Below, piece after piece: positions 32,861 to 46,049 of a stretch of 64,000 bases of DNA. The notes under the pieces were generated by a model. The model was not told the origin of the DNA and did not search any database. It saw nothing but the letters and a program-made list of their open reading frames with translations. The translations under genes and the position numbers were made by a program. This DNA is from Bathynomus jamesi (Eukaryota; Arthropoda; Malacostraca; Isopoda; Cirolanidae). The stretch covers positions 459,501 to 523,500 of the forward strand of contig JAJOZX010003212.1 in assembly GCA_023014485.1 (NCBI GenBank). The letters are read 5' to 3'. Position 1 is the stretch's first letter, and each line of letters opens with the position of its first letter.

Positions 32861-34711
32861 GGTATCCAAAGGGTACGGTATCATAGGTACCAGGCACCTG
32901 GTAACGTTTCCTATAGGTGTTACGGCACACCTTTGTACCCCTAAGTTCCTTCAAGCCCCCAGCTTCTGCGCCCGAAAATTGTGGGTACCTACAGTTAGTT
33001 GAGGCGGCTGGTCTCCCTCATCATCCAAGCACACTAGATCCTTCAACGAATCAAAGTTCACGTCCCGCCGATTCGCCTGGTTGAGTGTGATACCCTTAGC
33101 CTTCACGATATATATCATATCCTACCCCAACCTCACCCGTGCCCCAATAAGAGGCATGTATTCACCCTCCCTCGCTGTGAATATCACACTATCTGTATCG
33201 GCGTACAAAACCCTCCTCCCAAGAGAATGCAATAGGCCCCAAAGTTTGATGCGTGCTTAGGCCGTTGTGAAGCTGGCTACAGGTATGTTTGTAACCCGTG
33301 AGGTATCTGTGGCCAATTCGGTATTGTTGAACTTTATTATGTAAGTATTACCTACATTCACGATCTCCATGACCTCTTTTGTCGGGAGCGTTGGCATAAT
33401 CCCAGACTTCACTATAACTTCGTGCCAAATGAACGTCCCCTTTGCCAGTACTCTGTGCAAATTTTCCCTAAAGACTGTTTAGACACAACTTTGCCCTAAA
33501 GCGCTTGCCTGGGTTCTTTACAATTTGGGAACGGTGAAGCTGTATACCTTCACGGTCACGGTAACGTTGAATATAAGCCGATTTTTCATCTTCGGTATCA
33601 ACTCCTCGCGGATACCTTGATGCTTCTACTTTATCCTTCAAAAAAGCGTTTATATATGGCGTGAAAAGGTTGGGTAGCTTCTGAAACCTCCACAGCTCAT
33701 GTATCTTCAATATTTTGTAGCCATGGCGAAAGGCTAGGTCCAGCTCAGGGCTTGTATAGACACCCCTGATCTTACGCTGGTTGGTTGTATGATTACATTC
33801 CCCATTGTTCTCCTCTGCGCACTTCACGCACAGGGGAAACATGAGCTTGTGGTCTATAACGACGGGTAAGATCGGCATCCATAAATCGCGTGGGGGGAGC
33901 ACATCTACGAAAGAAAGGCCGAAATAGTACCCATTCAAATTTGTTGAGAACACCTCGATGGTGGGCAGGTCAGGTCCCACCAGTTTCTCAGGTGCACCCA
34001 CGGGGTACGGATTGTTCTTCATCACGTAGGGGTATAAAGAACAGAAATCGTAGTAATGGAGTTTCACGCCCTCCGTAGGCGGAAAGTATAGCTTGAAGGG
34101 ATTTGTACGCGCTCCGAACAAGCTATCACCGCATTTGAGAGGATCCAGCATCATTGAACGTTTGATCGTGTTTATTTCTTCACAGTACTGTCCATCTGTT
34201 TCCATCCGTGCATCATACTCATGCTCCCACAAGACTTTGTGAGTGAACTGGGAGCCTATAAGTTAATCGGGTGTGCGGGTCCACGCAAGACTGTCGGCAG
34301 GAGATCTACCGTGGATATTTCCTACGATTCCACACTCAGGACGGGGGCATCCGTGCCACCAGCAACCGTTAAAGAAGTACACAGTCTTCTCACCAGTGGA
34401 CGGTTTTCGCTTAGACCATCAACCTAAAAAACACGACCATTAACCTTAATGGGTACTTCCCCGATGTTGCGGGCATGCTTTATGTATACACCTGTCTGCT
34501 GCTGTATGTGTACGAGCCAGTAAATAGCCTTGTGCCCATAACTGCGGGGATTGTTTCTGTGAATGACGGCTAAAGTGTCTTTAGGCTTGAAGTTATTCTT
34601 GAACACCGAAAAACATAATGAGGCGATGGTGGTTGCGACTTGCAACGGATCGCATTTGAAACGGTGTATGTACATCCTTCTAAAGGCCTGGAAACATACT
34701 CTAAGCGACAT
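32861..34711 (-). pseudogene. Family B DNA polymerase fragment, Polinton-like copy B
   Basis: Covers the polymerase half only. 34711-34424 carries the pre-motif A region (NNPRSYGHKAIYWLVHIQQQ). An open 254-codon frame at 34232-33468 has KLHYYDFCSLYPYVM (motif A) through AKLCLNSL (start of motif B), where a stop ends it. 33460-33257 continues, and a deletion near 33140-33170 removes part of the C-terminal region seen in copies A and C. The exonuclease and N-terminal parts are missing, so the copy is truncated near 34712. Confidence 0.8.
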
Positions 34712-35217
34712 GAGAATTGAAATCTTACCTGATCAGTTTTATGGTTCTTGAAATGTATCAAGGAGACTACTAATAAGGTACTCACAGACATATTATAAAT
34801 ATACATGACTTACTTGACAACGATTATTTTTAAATATTCACTAGCACAAACACGTTGCGCAAGAGACAGACTGCAAATGAAACGAATGTAGTTATTTGTT
34901 GTAATTGTTACATATATATTATTGAAAGTGCCTTAAAATGCTCGTGATATTTCTTGAAAGAAGTTGAAACATTCAACTCAAATGGCAAATCTTTCCGCCT
35001 GATTTTACAGTCGACCATGTTTTGCTCAAACCAATGCCATAAATAACTACCATATTTGGTAAGACACAAATTGTGGCGACGGAAACAAATATATCGCCTG
35101 ATTTTGCACTGCGGAAATGGAAATTCGTTCATCACTATTAACAGTGGCGGATTAATTGCGCACCTGCTCAGCACTGAAAATAATAGAAACTTTTAAACGT
35201 TTATTTATGAATTTTTT
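34712..35217. other. No gene recognised
   Basis: Non-Polinton sequence. An 88-codon minus-strand frame (34908-35174) shows no recognisable family. Confidence 0.4.
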
Positions 35218-35442
35218 GGGTTAACGGACTTGAGTTAACGGAAGTTAAATGTAACGGAAGTTAATTAGTCCGATAATGATTTTCAAAGTTAACTTAAAAG
35301 TTAAATCGTTAACGAAAAAGTTAACTTCGTTAATTAACGATTAACGGATTAACGGTTTGTGCCCAGCTTTGCTCGCGGTGAACTTACCTCGCGGTGAATT
35401 AATGACGGTGAACTTTCCCGCGGTGAATTGATGGCGGTGAAC
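35218..35442. repeat. TTAACG-rich repeat and GCGGTGAACT tandem
   Basis: Dense GTTAACGG/ATTAACGG words to about 35370 ending in GTGCCCAGC, similar to the sub-terminal repeats of some hAT elements, then four degenerate units of about 20 bp with GCGGTGAACTT. Confidence 0.5.
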
Positions 35443-35502
35443 TTACCGCACATGGGACCAGACAACATATCTAACATACACCTTAAACACTTGGGCCCAC
35501 AG
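35443..35502 (+). pseudogene. LINE family 3 ORF, left piece
   Basis: HGPDNISNIHLKHLGP is in frame with the RT that resumes at 39118 on the other side of the hAT element. The break lies at the target duplication GCCCACAG (35495-35502). Confidence 0.7.
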
Positions 35503-38500
35503 CAGTGGCGGATTTAAGGTGCGCGGGGCCCCAAACTACGCAAAGCTAGCTTAATTAACTGAAATGAAGATTTACACCCCCATCCCCCAGTGGTGACCTT
35601 ACGGGGCCCTCAAATCAATGGGCGAGCGAAGCGTTAAAATAAATTTACTTTTTAAACAATATTCAATTTATTGATAATTAATTAGCCAAATGACCATTTC
35701 ATAGTTGAACATTACACATTTGTTTTTTTGAAGCTTAACAATAAAAAATAACTATATAATACACCATTAACAAAAAATAATTATAAATACACCATTAACT
35801 AAAGAGAATACCACTTGACTGACATGCAAATGATGCAATGAGTGGGTTTTGTTTATTGCAGGCAATTTGTACGGTACACTTAACTATTTCTCAGTCAAAA
35901 AAGATTTATTTCTAGCCTTCTTACTTGCAAACTGTTTGATGACATCAGTAAAATCAAGCACCCTTAATTTCTCATGCTCAATGCTCAACAGGGTGAGTGA
36001 AGACAAACGGTCCTGCCCCATGTTTTCTTAGATAATTCTTGACTAGTTTCATCTTGGAGAATGATCGCTCCCCAGTGCAGTTTGTGACAAACATGCAGAG
36101 ATAGAGTCGTAATACAATTTCAACATTAGCAAATGTTTCTACCATGTCATGTCTGTGAATTATCTCATACATTTCTAGTTCAGGACTTTTTGCAGCCTTT
36201 GCACCACCTGATGAAGGAGCACTTTCAGGTGAATCTCTTGGAATGGATTTCATAAGGTGTGCAAACTGCAAAAGCTCCGACTCCAATCCAGCCTCCAAGT
36301 CCTTAGGATATGAAGACACAAGCTTTTCAGCAGATGCTTTAAGCTCAGTGTTCGTTTTGTTTGAGATTTCTGATAAAAACCCAAATTTCTCTCGAAGGTC
36401 GCTGTAAGCAGCAATGCGTTGTTGTAGGGCAGCACAGAGCTTGTCAATGATGGGCAAGAATGCAGTCACTCTAAACTTGTCTCTCCCTGTCAGCATAACA
36501 TCCTCCGCGGAGTCTAGTTCATCGTGGTGACGCTTGCGCTTCCTAATACGCTGCGTGTCGGCGTAGTATGCATCATTACTCGTCACATCACAGGATCACA
36601 CTTAGCCATAGCTTTTGCTTCAAAGTCATCGAACTGGGATCTCAGGTCTTTAGCAAATTGTAAAGAGACTCTAGCAGTGTGACAGCTGTGTTGAGGGAGA
36701 GCCCAGATTTTTGCAGCTGGATACTGCTACTCTGAAACCTTTCCAATACTGTATCCCAACTTCAAGAAGAATCACTGTTTCAAGTTTTTTCAAACCTTTG
36801 AGAACCACTTGCTTCAGCTCTTGTTTCAGCTGGCTGATTCTGATCTGAGAATAACTCTTCCAGAACAATGATGTTTTCTTTGTGTGCTCTACTGAGAGCA
36901 GCTACAGCATCTGCTCGTGCTGACCAACGAGTGTCTGAAAGTATTTTATCAACTTTCAACTTCTTATCTTTATTAGTCTCTAGTACCTCACGGTGTCTCC
37001 TCCAACGATAAGTAGATGCAACAAGAAAGGAGTACATATTTTGTACCAGAGCAAACAATGACACTGCAGCAGGACAGCTTTCTGCAGCACACTTAGCCAC
37101 CAAGTTTAAGGAATGAGCCATACATGGTATGTACTCAGCTTCATTACACTCATTCTTGATTATCTGTTGGGTCCCCAGATATTTACCAGACATGTTGCTG
37201 GCATTGTCATAGGACTGTCCTCGGCAGTCGATAACTGGAATGTTCTTCTCTTTAAGAAAATCAAGAACAGTTGTAGCAATATCTCTGCCAGTGTGGCTTA
37301 GCATGGGAATAAACTGCAAAAACCTTTCAACTGGACCTGTAGTAGGCAGTACATAGCGGATTGTAAAAGTAAGTTGATCCATGTGTGAAATATCAGGTGT
37401 GGAGTCAATAGAAATTGAGAAGTACTTTGCTGTTTTTACTTCATCTGTTATTGAGGACATAACCTTTTCTGCCATTATTCCAATGACTTCCTCAGAAATG
37501 ACATGGACAAGTAGGAAGTATGACCACTACCTTTGTTTGCGTGTTTCTTGATATGTGCTGCCAAGAAACTGTCGTATGTGCTCAGCAGCTCTAGAATCCC
37601 AAGATAGTTTCCATTGTGTACTGATCCAATTACTTCATCTTTACCTCGAATGGCTAGCCCGCGTTCGCAAAGTAGCTTTAAAACATCTACACACCTCCTC
37701 AATACTGCTTGCCAGTACTCGCATTCACTTTCATATTGTTGTACTAGATTAGAGTCAATACGGGCACCCGCAGTCTTTCGATATATCATTTCGACCATAC
37801 TTTTCCTGTGCTGATCTGACCTACTGTGAGATTCTATGACATACCTAGCGTTCTTCCGACCATTGAAGCCAGTTGTGAATGAGCTTTCCACCTTTGACAT
37901 AAGCTTGCAAGCAAAACAATACACTTTACCAGTTGTTTTAGAGTAACAGAGCCATTTAAGATTAATTTCTTGGCCAGATAATGAATGAGTTCGAGTGAAT
38001 AATGTCTTTGTACAATGACGGGTTCTGTTTAGCTCTTTCACAGCTGACTCTTTGAAGTCACCATCACAGTGTCGACATTCTGCGCTTCCCTTTTTCAACC
38101 ATAGTCACACACATTTTCAGTAATTATTTTAGGCTATAATCCAAGATCCGTTTCAAATCCTTGTTCAGTACCGGTATTCATAACTTTCACTTCCTCTTGT
38201 GTCTCCTCACTGTCACTGTGTTCAGGTTCAATTGCGCTAACTACACTAGGTTCAGTACTAGTTGTGGCTTCTCCAGTTGTTTCAGGCGTAATTGGTGTCT
38301 CTACTGATTCAGATTCAGTTTGACCGGATTCAGTTTGAGTTTGTGATTTTGCAGATTCAGATACTGTTGGATATGTCAACCATTGAGTTATTTTTGGTAG
38401 TTTTTTTACTCTTTGGTTTACGTCTGCCTTTTCTTGTCGTTTAACAGAGCCAGCTTTATACTTCCTCCCTTGATCACGATCACGACTTGTTGATTTCTCC

Positions 38501-39109
38501 ATTGTGCCTCAGTGCAGCCTCACTGCCTTATCCTGAAACATAAAAACATAAAAAACAAACTATTTACACTTGACCCTCGGTTTAGTATTAATTAATACAG
38601 TTTAATTAATTAATTAATACAGACACTAACAGTTGTTCGGTGAAAAAGTCGCTTTATGGGAAAAGTCGCCAGCCCCCACCAGTGGCGACTTTTTCCTTAA
38701 ATATTATAAAATGTATTTATTATGAAATCTAAGCTAAACTGACCTAACCTAGCCTAAGTACGTTTCATATAAAAAAATTAATTACATTAATTTAACATTT
38801 TTCAACTTATTTATGTTATTATAAAGCTGACTAAAACTCCCCATCCCCATTTATTGACTGGCGACTTTTCGAGATACGACTTTTACCATTACTTACCACT
38901 AAAACACTCACATGTGCACTCCACAGCGCCTGAATAGAACTAACTCCCGCCAGCAAAGAGAGTGATACCATAATTATCACTAATCATTAATCAATTGTAT
39001 TATTTATAGTGGAATCCAACATTATAATTATATGTGAGGGCGCGGGGCCCTCACAGGCGCGGGGCCGTAGGCCATGGCCTACTCGGCCCCCCCCCTAAAT
39101 CCGCCACTG
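35503..39109 (-). mobile_element. hAT transposon inserted in a LINE, perfect 8-bp duplication
   Basis: The ends both read CAGTGGCGGATTTA inward. The direct duplication GCCCACAG is at 35495-35502 and 39110-39117. The element is 3607 bp, a size expected for an autonomous hAT. Its transposase is on the minus strand (35978-38502). Confidence 0.95.
35978..38502 (-). pseudogene. hAT transposase, ZMYM1/DUF4371-like
   Basis: The start is the ATG at 38502 (MEKSTSRDRDQ), followed by an acidic Ser/Thr/Glu-rich N-terminus to 38134. A TTF-type zinc finger with CRHCDG, WLCYSKTTGKVYCFACKL follows in 38098-37475. The next frame (37475-36780) has SISIDSTPDISHMDQLT (catalytic acid region), CRGQSYDNASNMSG and SDTRWSARADA. 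The last (36586-35978) ends in CTGERSFSKMKLVKNYLRK, the dimerisation region. Frames change at about 38100, 37475 and 36600-36780; the first could be an intron, the others look like frameshifts. Only a few lesions, so the insertion is comparatively young. Confidence 0.85.
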
Positions 39110-39117
39110 GCCCACAG

Positions 39118-40853
39118 GGAATACTAGCTCTCACAAATATCAGCACATATTCATACCAACACTGTATTATTCCTGACGTATGGAAACAAGGTAAAATTAT
39201 TACACTACTCAAACCAAACAAAAATCCAACAGAACCAGCTTCATATAGACCCATTACTTTACTATGCACACCTTCCAAAGTAACAGAAAGACTAATCTTA
39301 CAAATCACCAACCCACACATACCACTATCGCCTATTCAACATGAATTCAGACCTCACCACTCAACCACGACATTACTCACTAACGTCACACAGCACATCA
39401 TGGATGGCATCAACTCCAGACGACCAGCTCAACGTACACTATTAGCAACAATAGACATTAGTAAAGCATTTGATGCTATCCCACGCTTCCCTCTCATAAA
39501 CAAAATACTTAACACAAACATGCACAATAACACCAAAAGGTGGCTGAGCAACTATCTTTCAGGAAGATACTCACATGTCACATTTAATGGCAAGTCATTC
39601 ACAAACAAGCTTTTTCCGAACGGGGTCCCTCAAGGCTCTGTTCTCTCACCAACACTGTTCAACTTATACATGCATGACATTCCAACACCCATAGATAACA
39701 AGCTTACCTTATCATCATATGCAGATGACATCACTTTAACATCCACCCACAACAACATCGACACCGCTACAAATAACCTACAAACATACATAAACAGTAT
39801 ACAAGACTGGCTCACACACAATAGACTCAAAGTAGCGACCACAAAATCAACCATCACCTTGCTTACAAGCAATACGAAAGAACACCAGATAACTCCACAG
39901 CTTACACTAAACAACACCAACATTCCACACACTCACAGGACCAAAATACTTGGGGTCACATACAACACATCATTATCTTTTGCAAACCACATACAGGACA
40001 TTAAAAACAAATGTACGTCAAGACTTAACACGCTTAGGGTACTAACAGGCACATACTTTGGACACCAGTAGGAAACAACATCACTCATATACAAACAATA
40101 TATTCGCTCAGTTATGACTATGCTAGCCCATGCTGGGCACCCACTATCTCAAACACACACACAAACACCTTACAGACAATACAAAACAACGCACTTCGTA
40201 TCATTACAGGATGCACTCAAACAACACCAATAGAACACCTGCACACAGAAACAAAAATACTGAAAGTTAGGGAACATTTAGACATGAGGGGAACACAATT
40301 CATGGCAGCAGCGACAACTAACCCACAACACACTTGCCACAACATGTACAATCATGCACGGACACCTCGCACCATTAAGGTAACGCCAGAGAGACATTAT
40401 AACCAAATACTCCATTCCATACCACGCCCCACAGACATCACACAGTACAGAAAACACATACACACACACACCTAACCCACAAAGCACTGACACGACTCGG
40501 TCCGAATGCGGTCCTAGGTGCGAAGCTGCCACTCATTAACAGGTCAGAGATCAGCCTGAGCAGATCGGATCGAGTTAACTTAGCACGATTCCGATGTGGA
40601 CATCACCCCAACTTATAGACATATAAACACAGACTAGACAACTCCACAGACGACACCTGCCACCTGTCCTAGGACGCACCACAAACAATTGAACACATTA
40701 TGACAGACTGTACCACTCTAGCACAACATAGAACACAACACAACATCACTAGTGTGCTGAACCTCTGGTCCACTCCGGAGAGGGCGAGCGGTTACCTGCG
40801 TGCCACCGGCTTGCTCGATCAGGGTGGGCTGATCGGCTAAACAACAACAACAA
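39118..40853 (+). pseudogene. Non-LTR retrotransposon RT (LINE family 3), right piece
   Basis: RT fingers and palm: IPDVWKQGKIITLLKPNK, PASYRPITLL, TIDISKAFDAIPR, NGVPQGSVLSPTLFNLYM and the catalytic SYADDITLT (about 39712-39738), followed by KILGVTYNTSLSF and RVLTGTYFGHQ. The 345-codon frame ends at 40071; C-terminal sequence continues in broken frames to a Cys/His cluster (IEHIMTDC) near 40690-40710. It ends with an (AAC)n tail at about 40840-40853, next to Polinton sequence. The frame is A/C-rich, unlike its neighbours. Confidence 0.85.
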
Positions 40854-41250
40854 CTCGAGTGTTATGCCATCCTCTACAGAACAAGAAGCTGCTGCTGCTG
40901 TGGAGGATGTACCCGGAATTGAACAGGAATAAAGGGGTATATTTGAGGAAGGTAGTATTGTGGGGGTTGTGCCGGAAGACGTAGAGGGTTGGGGCTCTAT
41001 TAGTGGGGAGTCTAACAACCGGCGCAATCCTGGCGCGCTTTATACCTGACGTGGAGGGCTCTTCATCATGCCTCCGCTTTGAATTGTCGCGTGCTACAGG
41101 TATCGCTGCTGTGGACGCGGTAGTGGTGATGGAGTCTGTGATCACAACTACACTGTCGTCGTAAGACTTTGCAGTGTAAATCTCGTGGAAATAACGGTTG
41201 CGTGTAACCCGTCGACTGCCTTCCAAAACATATTCTTAAGAAATAAAATG
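40854..41250 (-). pseudogene. PolB N-terminal leader fragment, Polinton-like copy D
   Basis: The minus strand has the same Ser/Pro leader as the PolB copies: DDSVVVI, EEPSTSGIKRARIA, EPQPSTSSGTTP and SVEDGIT. It is cut at 40853 by the LINE, whose (AAC)n tail abuts it. Possibly it belongs to the same original copy as 32210-34711. Confidence 0.65.
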
Positions 41251-44235
41251 TTAAAGGATGTACCTTTTCACTTCGTTTACTTTTGCTCGCTCGCTGACAG
41301 CCACTTTTTGCTTTTCATTGTTTACTGTTTCATCTTTAAGTAGTATTTCAAAAGCTTTTAAATACCGCCGGTTTTAAAGCACTGACGTAAAGAATTCATG
41401 TGTGTGTGTGTGTGTGTGTGTGTGTGATGACTTTTGTTGAAGATAAACACACTCGCACAGTTACTAATGATGACTACAAATCAGTTGTAGTCTGTTGTTT
41501 CTCTGTTGTTGAAGTGTAACTGCCAAATTCCACAATAACCCAAATTATTATTTTCATTAACGTAGAATTTATAAAGTAGAGATCTTCGTAAATGTAAAAG
41601 TTGCCCATAAATTATCCTTTTACAAATTCATTAAAAATTGAATTGCATTTGTAAAGATAATAATTTATGGACACTCTGTAAAACAAAATCAATCTTGAGC
41701 AACGTCTGAAGGAATCATAAAACAGAAATAAGCTCGTTTGCCTCGAGGCAATATAGAAACCACAGTCCACAGTGTAGCAAGAGTAGTTAGTTCAACCACC
41801 CAGTTGTAGTGCCACTTTAACAATTTTAACCTTTTACTCTATTAATTAATTTCTCAGTAGCTGGTTAATGGTGAGTGTAAGGTTAAAGAAATAATTGCTC
41901 GAAAAGCAATTTTATTTACAATTTTCAAAACAAATGAGAGGAGCCGTTGTTTTGCGTATTAGGTTTGGTAGCGGCACTTGGTTTGATCATTCAGTTTAGA
42001 GGTCATATGAGTCAATTATTCTATTAAGTTAATTACGCAGAATATGGGTTACTTGATCTACAAGATTAACCTTCAAGAAATTCGAATATAACAGGAAAAG
42101 CTCTGAGACAAGTCATAAATTCGGAAGCCATGGAGCTCGAACTTCGTAACAGCCGTTAACTCATAAAGTTGACGAATGAAGAAGCTAAATAACCCATAAG
42201 ATCAAACTGTCCAGATCCTGGGATTTCACTTCTTTTATCCTCAAGCTGATGTCTTCGTAACACTAAAAATGTCTAGAAATCTTAGGATACCTTCAAAATA
42301 AAAGGGCAAGTCTAAGAATTACGTTTCTCCAATACATTTCGAAGCAATACGTGTGGTAGCCTTTCTCTTTACATAAGTATTTGCATGCGATATTAAATAA
42401 AATTTCCATGATAGACAAAATATTTATCACAAAGATTTTATTTTTTATACAATGAGTGCAAAATCCTAAAATATGTAAAGAATTAATTAAAAAATATACA
42501 TTTCTATAAGAAATTATAATTTATTATTACAATATACTCGTATATACTCGTTACAATATACTCGTATATATTGGTTACAATATACTCGTATATATTGGTA
42601 TATTAGATTGTGAATTCAAGTCCGAACTTTTTCAGGATCTGATTATTTAAAATATTGCTTAAAGATTTGCAACGATATCAATTTCAAGTTCTGTTATTAA
42701 ACATTTTTAACAACTTCAAAGTCGGTAACTGGATTTCCGATTTGTGTATGATACGAAAGTTGTTCGCATTTAGCATTGAAACGCGAAGACTCAAGTACGA
42801 ATGCTAAAGCTGAAGACGAAGGTTGTAATATAATAGGAAAATGCAGTAGAGAAACAGAAATTGTACAAGTGAAATGAAATAGTTATTTACGAAGGGGTGT
42901 AATGTAATAGGAGAATGCAATAGAAAAACAGAAATTGTACAACAAGTGAAATGGAATAGTTAACAAATGAATGACTACATCCGTATGAGAAAAAGAAAAA
43001 TAGGTGTCGCTACTAAAAACGTCATTCAGGAAAGTTAACAGTGAGTACTGGAAACAATTGAGAATATGTGTACAGTTTTGGAAGAAAGTTCGGCTACAGA
43101 TATAAAGTTTCTAAAAGGCATAAAAAAATTACTAATTGGTAATAATCTATTTTTCTCTGGATAAATTTTTATTCTTTTTGGTGGCCATAATAAACTGTCT
43201 ATAAGAAAACCCAGTCATTATACTGATTAATACATTTTTTAAATGTCCCTTTTCTAAGTGAACTATTTCCCGAAATTGTATATTAGGAAGTTTATACCAA
43301 GTATGGTACAGCCTGTACCATACTTATCCTATACCATACTTATCCTGCACCATACTTGTTCCGTACCTACGGGATACACAAAATGAACAAATAAATTAAA
43401 GAATACATCAAAAAACAAAAGAATGTCAAGGTAATAACTGAGCAAAAGTTAAAAATTTCACATTCTAAAAATAAATAAGAAAAATAAAGTACCAAAAGTA
43501 AAAATAAGTAGAAAAAGAAAAAAATCTCTGAATTAAAGGAAATTCTCTATACTTGGTCCGAAATAAGCCTAAATAATAGAGTTAAAGATTTGAAAGAGAG
43601 AATCATTGATTTCTCGTACATTCCATACGCACGTAAGACGTACAATGCAAACGTTAAATCTGTACTTTAGCCTTTTATAATTAATTTACCGAATAAATTA
43701 TTCATAAATTTAGTTCCACAGTTTTACCGAATTGTTTCATGCAATTCCCAGTGCTTAATCTGACACTGACACACACACACACAAACACACACATATATAT
43801 ATATACTTTTGAGATTCTACTGACAATATCACTCTACTTTGGCTTATATTTTTGGCATAGCTTTACCTGTTTTAGAAGATAGACACATTTTTATTTAAAC
43901 TTTCATATTATTACTTAAACTTTTACCCGCGCATCGTATCAACGCTTCAGAGGCATTATGAAGGGACTTTCACAGATTTATATTCACGAGTAATAGGATT
44001 CGCACCAGATATATATATATATGGACAAAAGACGTTGAGTCTGCTCTGTAAATGGATGGGTGACTGTCCTCCGCGTTCAGATGATATAGAGACTCTTAGA
44101 TCGAATTGGATTCCCCGTAAAACCTAGGTCCAGCCCCCCCCCCCCCTCTCACATGACTTTGACATTCTCCAGATAGGACCTATATATAATTATAATTCGA
44201 ACAAACAAACGTGTACAAATAAAGGAAGAAATGTA
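41251..44235. other. No gene seen; AT-rich with short repeats
   Basis: About 3 kb without coding. It holds (TG)n at about 41399-41426, the second palindromic MITE (41608-41691), a tandem of about 25 bp with ATACTCGTATAT (42528-42602), a CCATACTTATCC repeat (43300-43370), an AC tract at 43768-43795 and a C run near 44136-44149. Confidence 0.6.
41608..41691. repeat. Palindromic MITE, copy 2
   Basis: The halves GCCCATAAATTATCC...ACAAATTCA and TGCATTTGTAAAGATAAT...TTATGGAC are inverted copies. It ends GACACTCTGTA as at 6811-6891. Confidence 0.65.
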
Positions 44236-45445
44236 CAGGGTGTCCCATAAGTCCGGCATCATAGGAAAAATAATAAAAGAAGGCAAAACAAAAGCTTTTA
44301 TTTACAGAACGTGCTCAATATGTCCACCATTGTTTTCAATACACAAATTCAGACGCGATACCCAGTCAGCAAGCACACGGTGAATGATGTCAGGAGTAAT
44401 GGTGTTACATGCTCCAATAATGCGCTGCTGCAAATGTTCAACACTCCTAATTTTCTCTGCGTATACCAGCGCTTTCAAGTGGCCCCAGAGATAAAAATCT
44501 AGTGGCGTGAGATCCGGGCTTCTAGCTGGCCATTCCACAGGCCCTCGACGTCCTATCCAATGACCAGGGAATTGTTGGTACGGGTATTCCCTTACTTGGG
44601 TGCTGTAATGTGCAGGAGCGCCGTCTTGCTGGAACCATGTTGGGAAATTTCCTTCTTCGTTCAAGACACTGGGAAATGCTTCTTCCTTGAGCATACGTAG
44701 GTAGGTGCCTCCAGTGACATGTTCATCGAAAAAGAGGGGGCCTATGATGCGATCCTTCCAAATGCCACACCATACCATCACCCGAGATGCACCTTGTTCC
44801 TTTGAAGAGGTATACCAGTGAGGGTTGTTTTGAGACCAGTAGCGGGTGTTCTGTCGATTTAACTCACCATTTCCATAAAAAAACAGCCTCGTCACTGAAC
44901 AGAATGGTGGACGGGAAATTGGCATCCCGAGCATATTGTTCCGTAGCCCATTCACAAAATTCCATCCGCCGGCCTCATCTTCGCTTAATTTCTGTAGGAT
45001 CTGAAGTTTATATGGATGCCATTTGTGAGCCCGAAGAATGCGATGGATGCTACTTTTCGACACTCCTGTCTCGGCGGACAATCGCCGAAGAGACTTATTG
45101 GGACTTCTGTTAAAATGAGCCAGGATAGCAGTCGCTGTATCATCGTCAGTGGACCTCCTTGAAGGTCCACTGCGTGGTTTATCTTCTATGGATCCTGTTT
45201 CCTTAAACTTTGCAACAAGTCTGCTAACACAACTCTGTGTTTTTGGCTCGCGGTCTGGATGCAGTCTGTTAAATTCAGCAGCGGCCTCTCTTTGACTCCG
45301 ATTTCCTATGAGTATAATTATCTGGATTCGTTCTTCCTTGATCACAGACATTATGGCCTGTAGAAAGAGAAAAATATGAATTATGGTTTGTAGAAATAGA
45401 AAAATATGAATTTCTCCTATGATGCCGGACTTATGGGACACCCTC
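44236..45445 (-). mobile_element. Tc1/mariner-superfamily element, nearly full length
   Basis: The 1210-bp element has TA on both sides. The ends are CAGGGTGTCCCATAAGTCCG (44236) and the complementary GAGGGTGTCCCATAAGTCCG, one base changed at the outermost position. An internal duplicated sub-terminal repeat lies at about 45358-45420. Confidence 0.92.
44302..45351 (-). pseudogene. Transposase with a compensated frameshift over the first catalytic Asp
   Basis: From the ATG at 45351, 349 codons stay open. Residues 1-110 form a bipartite helix-turn-helix (GNRSQREAAAEFNR, RSGPSRRSTDD hinge, KSLRRLSAETGVSKSSIHRI). The catalytic domain has WFQQDGAPAHYS (second Asp) and WPARSPDLTPLDFYLWGHL (third Asp). 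Between about 44965 and 44880 the frame is shifted by one base and restored in a run of seven T, so the segment that would read as an ILFSDEA-type first-Asp motif is translated in the wrong frame. The ORF is therefore open but lacks one catalytic residue. Confidence 0.8.
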
Positions 45446-45447
45446 TA

Positions 45448-46007
45448 TATCATGATTTCTTCACAACCACGTGGAATACAACAAGGGTATACTTTCTCAC
45501 TCTTACTCTTTATATGTAAATTGACATAATCTATTAAATTCACTCATTTCTGTCGAAAGAGGATGCTGTGTTTGAGATTCTAAATAATCGGTTTAGATTA
45601 TGGCATCGCGTTGCTAAACTTTTTAATTAATAACGGTACATTTTCGCGTTGTTTGGCTTCACTCGTAACCGCAAAACTCACGCAAATGACGGAAGTGACC
45701 TATTGTACGTACAGCTTTATGTTGAATCCGAATCACGAGTCGGTACATCAACTAAATGCGTAGGACGGATACCCCATCCAATTACCGAACAAACCTAACG
45801 TCCCTTAACTTCACTAATCTAACGGAAAGCGGTGTTGCATTAGCCGCGATGTTGGTTAGCTGTTTCAAATAATAAAAAAAGGTATTTAAGGATCATATCA
45901 AAATTATATGCTAAAAATAGGCCCCCAAAAAAGTTATTTTAATAATTAAGAATGGTGACATAAAAAATCAACGATTCCACATTATAAATTGAAAATAGAA
46001 GTGTGTG

Positions 46008-46040
<33 letters not shown>

Positions 46041-46049
46041 TCGTATATG
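45448..46049. other. No gene seen
   Basis: AT-rich, with a (TA)n at about 46008-46040. Nothing recognised. Confidence 0.5.

Noticed and set aside
35218..35372. TTAACG-rich stretch as a telomere-like or replication-origin repeat
   Set aside because: Irregular spacing and the GTGCCCAGC end fit a decayed transposon sub-terminal repeat better.
39051..39932. Cys/Val/Leu-rich minus-strand frames opposite LINE family 3
   Set aside because: They are antisense shadows of the A/C-rich RT frame, which has clear RT motifs on the plus strand.
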